Shown here piece after piece: positions 6,912 through 12,044 of a stretch of DNA of 12,044 bases. Under the pieces are notes generated by a model, which was not told the DNA's origin, ran no database searches, and saw only the letters and a program-made list of their open reading frames with translations. The stretch is from an uncultured Erysipelotrichaceae bacterium. Its GTDB lineage: Bacteria; Bacillota_I; Bacilli_A; RFN20; CAG-826. The stretch is taken from the NCBI GenBank assembly GCA_902791085.1, contig CADAUN010000024.1, positions 1 to 12,044 on the forward strand, written 5' to 3'. Positions within the stretch are counted from its first letter, which is position 1. Each line of letters opens with the position of its first letter. The position numbers and the translations under genes are program-made.

Positions 6912-7167
6912 GTTAGAGCGTCAGCATGTCGCCCGAGGCCGAGAAGCAGTTCTCGAAGTTTGATCGGTACATGAAGCGGATCATCGCCTCCTGGATCGAC
7001 AAGCACCTCAAGAACTGCGAAGACCCAAGGCCACAGGCAAGCCATTGAACGCTAATCTGGCTGGCCTTTAGAGATACCGCATCGGCGACTATAGAATGAT
7101 CGCCGAGATCAGAGACAACGAGATCGTCATTCTCATCGTCAAGATTGGACACCGCAGGGAGGTATGA
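6908..7167 (+). pseudogene. relE: Broken RelE-family toxin gene
   Basis: The reading starts with ATG overlapping the relB stop. The decoded pieces are SPEAEKQFSKFDRYMKRII, then CEDPRPQ, GKPLNANLAGL, RYRIGDYRMIAEIRDNEIV and KIGHRREV, which is the normal RelE order and length (about 86 residues when repaired). Three lesions are visible: TAG at codon 3 (6914-6916), where family members usually have Tyr; a one-base deletion near 7036-7037 before GKPL; and TAG at 7069-7071 in place of the conserved Trp of GLWRYRIGDYR. A restart at ATG 6926 would still meet the frameshift. No active toxin should be made. Confidence 0.9.
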
Positions 7168-7185
7168 CCCCCTGCTTTTCTTTTT
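7154..7185 (+). terminator. Intrinsic terminator ending the relBE unit
   Basis: GCAGGG (7154-7159) pairs with CCCTGC (7170-7175), with possible extra G-C pairs inside, followed by TTTTCTTTTT. The stem overlaps the last codons and stop of the relE remnant, as is common for compact toxin-antitoxin cassettes. Confidence 0.75.
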
Positions 7186-7353
7186 GCTTGATCAGAACAA
7201 ACTCAGTTGCTCATAGCCGGAGGTCGACGATGGCCGCGGAAAGGTAGAAACCCGACACGCTCAATCATCGCTTTAAGCCAAAGCGGCAGCACTCGACATA
7301 AGCGAGACGAAATCAAAGGGAATGCCTTCTTGGATTGGCCGTTTCAAAAGAAA
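7186..7353 (+). other. Gene-free stretch, partly GC-rich, no recognised feature
   Basis: Bases 7201-7260 are about 62% GC, like the adjacent relB gene and unlike the operon that follows. No frame is open for more than about 40 codons. One plus frame reads DDGRGKVETRH (about 7214-7246), faintly like the GHGRIETR motif of ISAs1-type transposases, but it stops after a few more codons. A palindrome at 7269-7285 (CGCTTT and AAAGCG) lacks a T tail in either direction, so no terminator for the convergent minus-strand operon can be called. Confidence 0.4.
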
Positions 7354-8367
7354 TCAAAATAAGATGTCTCGTTTTTCTTCGTCCGGCCCAATATGGAATA
7401 TTTTGCCTGCGCCGTTTGGCAAAATCGCAACATAATCGAAGTCCGATTCTCTTTGAAAGAAGCAATGTCGTTTTTGAAAATCATATTGGTTTTTGCTTGC
7501 CCCTAAAGGCATGCTTGTTTGATCTACTCCCCCATAACCTTGTCTAGAGATATAACGCACGTCATGCGTTGTGACATCTTGAAAAAAGTGAGAATCCCCG
7601 CATAGATAAAGCAGCGTTTTACATGATGAAGTAGACGAGAAATCGTACGTTTGTTCTTCCACTTCAACGATTCTTTTTTGGCTAAATCCTTCTACCACTA
7701 AGCGCAATAAATCAATGTGGTCACGATGATCATTTTCTTCATCTTTCGATCCCACCCAGTTTCCGCTTGGATCGATGTCGCGATGGGAAAGGAAAATCAC
7801 GTGATGCGTGGCGACATTTTTTAAAGACGTCGCCAGCCAATGCAGTTGACGATAACTCACAAAGAAATCTTTTCGGTTACCCTCGGTGGTATTCAGAAAA
7901 AACAAGGTGATGTCTTTATCTTGGTCTTCATATTTGCCATATCCACCGCCGCATTCCCCATCAAAAACAATGGTGCCTTTTCCGCGTGACTTCGTTAGAA
8001 AATCATCGTTGAAGAAATGATTGAGCGCGTGATTTGAAAACGCGTTTTGTCCATAGTCATGGTTGCCTTTGAGCCAAACAAATGGTTCCAAGAATTGTTG
8101 CATGCCTTCTTTTGTTTTGTTTAAAACAAATGTCTCTTGGACGAGGTTTTGTCCGCAATCTAAGCCAAGGTCTCCTCCATTGACCAGCAAATGAGCGGGA
8201 AGAGTCTTTGCAGCATCAAACAAAAAATCATATTGTTGATAGTTTTTGTTCCCACCAGTATGAACGTCAGTAATAAAAAAGAAAGTAAAGGCCTCTTTTT
8301 TTGGGTCGAAGGCCTCATAACGCCTTTTGGCATCTTGAATATGCTTTGCGATTTTTGGTGGTAGCAT
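7354..8367 (-). CDS. Calcineurin-like metallophosphoesterase
   Basis: A 337-residue enzyme predicted to hydrolyse a phosphoester using two metal ions, with no signal peptide, hence cytoplasmic. The family's metal-binding blocks appear in order: DVH (34-36), GGDLGLD (64-70), GNHD (101-104), SHRD (194-197) and GDSH (257-260). The last block is usually GHxH; here its first His is Asp while the second is kept, a small deviation that may alter metal binding or specificity. The ATG starts one base after the AraC stop, so it is the last gene of the transport operon. That position suggests it acts on a phosphorylated product of the imported compound, but cyclic nucleotides or other phosphodiesters are equally possible. 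Ribosome site is weak, consistent with coupling. Substrate unassigned. Confidence 0.85.
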   Translation of the reverse strand: MLPPKIAKHIQDAKRRYEAFDPKKEAFTFFFITDVHTGGNKNYQQYDFLFDAAKTLPAHLLVNGGDLGLDCGQNLVQETFVLNKTKEGMQQFLEPFVWLKGNHDYGQNAFSNHALNHFFNDDFLTKSRGKGTIVFDGECGGGYGKYEDQDKDITLFFLNTTEGNRKDFFVSYRQLHWLATSLKNVATHHVIFLSHRDIDPSGNWVGSKDEENDHRDHIDLLRLVVEGFSQKRIVEVEEQTYDFSSTSSCKTLLYLCGDSHFFQDVTTHDVRYISRQGYGGVDQTSMPLGASKNQYDFQKRHCFFQRESDFDYVAILPNGAGKIFHIGPDEEKRDILF

Positions 8368-8368
8368 C

Positions 8369-9262
8369 TTAGTTCTTTTGTCCTTGCAATTGCCGGCGGA
8401 ATTGCGTCGGAGTCATCCCAAAATAATCATGGAACACCACGGTAAACTGGCAAGAGCCTGAATACCCGTTTTCTATGGCGACATCAAAAATGGACATATC
8501 CGTCGTCAACAATAAATTACGTGCGTGATCCATTTTCTCCCGTAACAAGAACTCCGAAGGCAACAATCCATAATGTTTTTTGAACAAGCGATTCAGCGAG
8601 GCTCTAGAATAATTCATTTTGTCACATAAATCTTGCACTTTAAGCCCGTATAGAGGATGCTCGCGTTGAATTTCTTGTAAGCTTCGCTCGAATTTGGAGG
8701 TTGGCTTTTGGCCTTCTGGATTTGCTTGGATCTCGAGCAGTTCTGAAAGGATATGGAACAACAAGCTTTCAAAAGAAGTCTGAGTTTTAGCTCGCTTCTC
8801 TTCACTCACAAAATCCGCATTTCGAGCCGCCGATTCAAAGTGAAGAAGCAATTCTTCTTTCCCGTGTATAACCCGGGAAAAAGAAGGTAACCACGACAAT
8901 AAATCCGATTTCGTCTTTCCACAAATTTCTTCAAAATGCTTTGCTCTCACGAGGAAGTTGATATATCGAAGCTTCCCATTCCCTAGTTTTTTGATTGCAT
9001 GGCAATCCGAAGGCAAACCGATTAAAACATCCCCTTTTGCCGCAATGATTTTTTGAGAGTTGATGAAGTTAGCAACCTCGCCGTCGACCATCATCGTGAA
9101 TTCATAAAAGTCAACATGAGAATGCTCCACTGGATAATCAAAAGTATTGATATGAAACAAGAAGTTAATCGAGTTTAAATCTCCGCCCAGCTTTAAAAGA
9201 GGATTGCTCGCATCAAAATAAATCTGCTCCGCCTCGTTCGTACTTCTCATCGTTCTCATCAT
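8369..9262 (-). CDS. AraC-family transcriptional regulator with N-terminal cupin domain
   Basis: A 297-residue regulator expected to sense a sugar or sugar derivative and activate or repress the operon it sits in. The N-terminal half is cupin-like, with metal/ligand-type residues in HSHVDFYEF (47-55), the GDVL turn (77-80) and His88. The C-terminal 100 residues are a double helix-turn-helix: the first at about 207-228 (LKVQDLCDKMNYSRASLNRLF), the second at about 257-279 (SIFDVAIENGYSG), closing with FGMTPTQFRR (281-290), the AraC signature. This layout resembles ChbR/MelR-type regulators. ATG 9262 overlaps the last base of the permease stop (TAATG); Met2 or Met5 could also serve, with AAAGGG just upstream. 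Confidence 0.93.
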   Translation of the reverse strand: MMRTMRSTNEAEQIYFDASNPLLKLGGDLNSINFLFHINTFDYPVEHSHVDFYEFTMMVDGEVANFINSQKIIAAKGDVLIGLPSDCHAIKKLGNGKLRYINFLVRAKHFEEICGKTKSDLLSWLPSFSRVIHGKEELLLHFESAARNADFVSEEKRAKTQTSFESLLFHILSELLEIQANPEGQKPTSKFERSLQEIQREHPLYGLKVQDLCDKMNYSRASLNRLFKKHYGLLPSEFLLREKMDHARNLLLTTDMSIFDVAIENGYSGSCQFTVVFHDYFGMTPTQFRRQLQGQKN

Positions 9263-10164
9263 TAACCCTTTACCCCGCCTTCATCGATGTTGCTCATAAT
9301 TTTCTTACGGAAAGCCATAAAGAGAATAAAAATCGGGATGAAAACCGCAATGCCGCTGGCGATTTGAATCGTCGGCAATTTCCCACCATTTTGAATCGGG
9401 TAATTGGCTAAAGCGAATAAGCCAAGTGCCAAAGTCGGTTGATCTGGGAAGAATAGATAAGGAACCTGATAATCATTCCAATAGGAAATAAATAATAGCA
9501 AGAATATGGTCCAAAATAACGGAGCAATAATCGGAAGATAAATCGAAGTGTAAACGTGGAAGTGCCCTGCTCCATCAATGGAGGCGCTTTCCGCATAGTC
9601 GCGCGGCACTCGAGAGAAAGCAGCACGAAAAATGAAATAATAGACATTATTAAAAGCGCATTTCATCACAAAAGCACCGAGAATGTTGTCGTACAAATGT
9701 AAGAAATGCATGACTTGTAGTAAAGAAGCTGTATTACCGACGACGGGCATAATCAAGGTGACTAAGACAATCGAGTCAATGATTTTGGAAAGTGGTGAAG
9801 GGTATCTTGCGCTGATATAAGCCATCGTCACCGTAGTGAAAGTTTGCACGAAGGCGCACCCACCCGCATAAACAAGCGAATAAAGAAACATCACATCAAC
9901 ACCGACGTAATGGGGATTTGGATCAAAAATATTTTGCACTTCAATCACCATTTGATACCAAATTTCGGTGAAATTGGAAAAGGTCCACTGCCCGGGCGCA
10001 GGAAACGCAAGCGCGTCCAAATCAAAAGCATCACTCGTTTTAAACGCAGACATCAAAGCCCAAAGTAACAAAAAGACCAAACCAAAAGAGAACAACGTAA
10101 GCAACGCCAATAAAATACCGGAAAACCAACTGAAATCTTTTTTATTGCTATGAACGAGCATCAT
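9262..10164 (-). CDS. Carbohydrate ABC transporter permease, MalG type
   Basis: A 300-residue inner permease of a CUT1-like sugar importer, with about six hydrophobic helices (first at about 14-40). The ATPase-docking loop is AESASIDGAG followed by YTSIYLPIIAP (191-215), matching the EAA-G-IxLP pattern. The MalG-type C-terminus (MAFRKKIMSNIDEGGVKG) resembles the usual FxQRxFxxGlxxGAVKG ending. Strong ribosome site GGAGG precedes the paired ATGs at 10164/10161, three bases after the preceding stop. A long extracellular segment (about 42-90) lies between helices one and two. The transported sugar cannot be inferred. Confidence 0.93.
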   Translation of the reverse strand: MMLVHSNKKDFSWFSGILLALLTLFSFGLVFLLLWALMSAFKTSDAFDLDALAFPAPGQWTFSNFTEIWYQMVIEVQNIFDPNPHYVGVDVMFLYSLVYAGGCAFVQTFTTVTMAYISARYPSPLSKIIDSIVLVTLIMPVVGNTASLLQVMHFLHLYDNILGAFVMKCAFNNVYYFIFRAAFSRVPRDYAESASIDGAGHFHVYTSIYLPIIAPLFWTIFLLLFISYWNDYQVPYLFFPDQPTLALGLFALANYPIQNGGKLPTIQIASGIAVFIPIFILFMAFRKKIMSNIDEGGVKG

Positions 10165-10167
10165 CGT

Positions 10168-11136
10168 TTACTCCTCCTTCGGCCCCAGTTTATGAAGTAA
10201 CCATTTGGCGCCAAAAGTCAAAGGCGTGGCAACGACGGTCGACAATAATCCGAAAGCGCTAGCGATCGGATAATTCATCATGTTTTCGCTTCCTTTCCCT
10301 TTGGTAAGCAAAGTCCATTGATAATAGCCAATCGTAAAGATTTCTCCTGGTGCACTATTGCCATAGAAAGAGAACAAATATGCTTGGTTGGTGACCACTG
10401 CGGCGATACAAATTACAGCAAGAGAAACAATCGTTCCCCAACAACTTGGCAAAGCCACATGCAAAAAGATACAAAATTCGCTTGCTCCATCGATTTTGGC
10501 AGCCTCCACACTAGGCTTTGAAATCGCCGACATCGCATTCACATATAAGAGGATTTGTCCCGAAAACGAAATGAAAACGTAGAAAATCATCAAGGCCACC
10601 AATCCACGGCTTGGATCATTAAAAACGCCAAGAATTAAAATCTCGTTGAACCATTTCTCCGCTAAAGCGGGGACAACGGCTTCTACAAAATCTTTGAAGA
10701 AAATCACAAAGACCATGCTGCAGATAACGCTTGGCATGAATAACAATGTCTTAAAGAGTTCAGCAAAGGGACGTTTGAGGTAAATGTAGTAGGCAAACAT
10801 CACACCAAGAGGAATGATAATGAACAAATCCAAAGCCAAGAAAATCGCACTGTTAGCCAGGGAAATTAACATCGTCTTTTCTTGCGCAAAGAGCGAAAAA
10901 ATGGTTTTGAAATTTTGCCAGCCAACCCACTCTTCTACCAACCCGCCTTCTTGCGTGATATAGAGGGAACGGAAAGCCAAAAGAACGGAATTAAAATTAA
11001 CGATAATATAAAAGACTAAAAATTGAAGCAAAGGGAGAAACGCCATCGCAAAATAAAACGGAACACCTTTGGTGGATAGCTTTCTCCATTTCGCAGTCAA
11101 AGACTTCTTATTGAAAGTTAAAGTGTCGTGCTCCAT
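10168..11136 (-). CDS. Carbohydrate ABC transporter permease, MalF type
   Basis: A 322-residue membrane permease that pairs with the MalG-type subunit encoded next. It has a Lys-rich cytoplasmic start, a first helix at about 26-46, and five further hydrophobic stretches. The EAA loop reads EAAKIDGASE, then FLHVALP (211-230). ATG 11136 is preferred over an upstream in-frame TTG (11148) that overlaps the binding-protein stop; either leaves the genes tightly coupled. The stop lies within the ribosome site region of the next gene. No ATPase gene adjoins, so a shared MsmX/MsiK-like ATPase is the likely energy source. Confidence 0.93.
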   Translation of the reverse strand: MEHDTLTFNKKSLTAKWRKLSTKGVPFYFAMAFLPLLQFLVFYIIVNFNSVLLAFRSLYITQEGGLVEEWVGWQNFKTIFSLFAQEKTMLISLANSAIFLALDLFIIIPLGVMFAYYIYLKRPFAELFKTLLFMPSVICSMVFVIFFKDFVEAVVPALAEKWFNEILILGVFNDPSRGLVALMIFYVFISFSGQILLYVNAMSAISKPSVEAAKIDGASEFCIFLHVALPSCWGTIVSLAVICIAAVVTNQAYLFSFYGNSAPGEIFTIGYYQWTLLTKGKGSENMMNYPIASAFGLLSTVVATPLTFGAKWLLHKLGPKEE

Positions 11137-11144
11137 AATGCTTC

Positions 11145-12044
11145 TCAAGATTTTTGGACGCTGTTCCAGCTTGATTTAAAGTATTGATTGATTCTTAAGA
11201 AATGTTGTTCTGGCGTGACGCTGGTGTTCTTTGCGAAATAGAACATCGGATTGTTGTCGGCATCAACTGAGCCAACGCCAAATGGCCAGTGACGGTAGCC
11301 TAGCAACGTCGCATTCTTAGCGGTAACGTTATTGGCTGGGCGGAAGTCAAAGACGTAAGAATGGTCGGAGAAGAAGGTCTCGTAGACGGATTTGCCATAA
11401 GTCGACATGTGAGAAAGCGTTTCTTCCGTCAAATCGTATTTCTTTAAATTCCGTACCATATCGGTATAGCGAGTAAAAGTGTTCAGCGATTCCTGATTGT
11501 GAAGGAAAGACACAAAAGCTTTCGCGGCTGGCAAAACGGCAGGATCGCAATTCTTGTTGATGAAAATCATAGAATCACGTTCCGAAACAAGAATGTTTTT
11601 GCCCCCAATTTGTTCCTTGGTTGGGAAGGGCATCGGCAAGAGCGCGAATTTCTTGCTTAGCCGATCGTTTTCGTCTTTGTAGTTATCGTTTGCTTCTGCG
11701 TTCCACCAAGTGCCTTCAATATTCATGGCGATGTCGTTTTTGATCAGGCCTTTCTCTTTTCCGCAAATGAAATATTTCTGAGCCGTAAGATGATCAAAGG
11801 AACTAGAAAAGGATTTGGAATAATAATTCTTCGTATCCCCAACGATTAATTTCGCCAATTTTAAAGCGTCTAACAATCCTTTATGCTGATGCAATTGATA
11901 GGCATTATTGGGAGTGATATCTAAAGAAGAAAGCAAATGATGCCCACCGGTGCTGTCGTTAACAAAACCACCGTCCGCGCTTAATTCATAAAGATCTTTG
12001 CCTTCGCCTTGCCATGACATCATGAGTTTGGATTGATCCACGCC
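11145..12044 (-). CDS. Sugar ABC transporter solute-binding protein (5' end outside the window)
   Basis: The frame is open to the window edge; the GTG at 12041 is an internal Val codon, not a convincing start, since no ribosome site can be seen and a binding protein would need a signal peptide. The visible 299 residues are the C-terminal part of a family 1 extracellular binding protein. Signs are AMNIEGTWWNAE, the LLPMPFPTK region, DSMIFINK and the KAFVSFLHNQESLNTFTRYT segment, typical of the hinge and C-lobe. Aromatic residues (Trp, Tyr) are frequent, as in sugar-stacking pockets. It ends directly before the two permease genes, the standard SBP-F-G order. The ligand is unknown. Confidence 0.87.
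   Translation of the reverse strand, partial: GVDQSKLMMSWQGEGKDLYELSADGGFVNDSTGGHHLLSSLDITPNNAYQLHQHKGLLDALKLAKLIVGDTKNYYSKSFSSSFDHLTAQKYFICGKEKGLIKNDIAMNIEGTWWNAEANDNYKDENDRLSKKFALLPMPFPTKEQIGGKNILVSERDSMIFINKNCDPAVLPAAKAFVSFLHNQESLNTFTRYTDMVRNLKKYDLTEETLSHMSTYGKSVYETFFSDHSYVFDFRPANNVTAKNATLLGYRHWPFGVGSVDADNNPMFYFAKNTSVTPEQHFLRINQYFKSSWNSVQKS

Noticed and set aside
6914..7071. TAG recoding as an amino acid, which would rescue relE
   Set aside because: The two TAGs replace different residues (Tyr and Trp), a frameshift is also present, and no other gene in the window has an internal TAG.
7214..7246. ISAs1-type transposase fragment (DDGRGKVETRH)
   Set aside because: A single short resemblance with a stop nearby and no supporting motif; could be chance.
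7269..7285. Palindrome CGCTTT-AAAGCG as the terminator of the sugar operon
   Set aside because: No T run follows on either strand and the stem is only six pairs.
12039..12041. GTG as the start of the binding-protein gene
   Set aside because: The frame continues to the window edge and a binding protein needs an N-terminal signal that is not seen here.

Overview
The window looks like chromosomal DNA of a low-to-mid GC Gram-positive (Bacillota) bacterium that uses the standard code. TGG is used for Trp, TGA serves as a stop, ribosome sites resemble AGGAGG, and PstS is a lipoprotein with a Gram-positive-type signal. The overall style suggests a gut Bacilli/Erysipelotrichia-like lineage, but that placement is only an inference. 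Most genes lie on the minus strand.

Layout. (1) 1-1577, minus: the first 525 residues of a membrane-anchored protein that appears to be a GGDEF-EAL protein with every recognisable catalytic signature lost; its 3' end lies outside the window. (2) 1656-5819, minus: a compact phosphate-uptake operon, pstS-pstC-pstA-pstB, with no phoU inside it. PstS is the most striking object here: its conserved motifs occur in circularly permuted order. PstC is readable only through a one-base frame change in a T-rich run, and PstA carries an extra extracytoplasmic domain of about 140 residues. Direct repeats resembling a PhoP box lie upstream of pstS. (3) 6000-7353: a small accessory patch between the two transport operons. 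It holds the decayed 3' end of an IS30-family transposase, a small intact gene of unknown function, an intact RelB-type antitoxin gene followed by a relE toxin gene broken by three lesions, and a short GC-rich stretch with no recognisable gene. GC in the antitoxin gene is near 59% in sampled 60-base lines, against about 41% in the neighbouring small gene. (4) 7354-12044, minus: a tightly coupled carbohydrate ABC-transport operon reading solute-binding protein (partial), MalF-type permease, MalG-type permease, AraC-family regulator, calcineurin-like metallophosphoesterase. It has no ATPase gene in view, so a shared MsmX-type ATPase is the likely partner.

How the genes work together. The pst operon imports phosphate at high affinity under limitation. 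The degenerate GGDEF-EAL gene follows it after a hairpin, with a possible promoter of its own. The second operon imports an unidentified sugar or glycoside under an operon-encoded AraC regulator. The phosphoesterase at its end suggests that a phosphorylated compound is handled, but the substrate cannot be read from the sequence.
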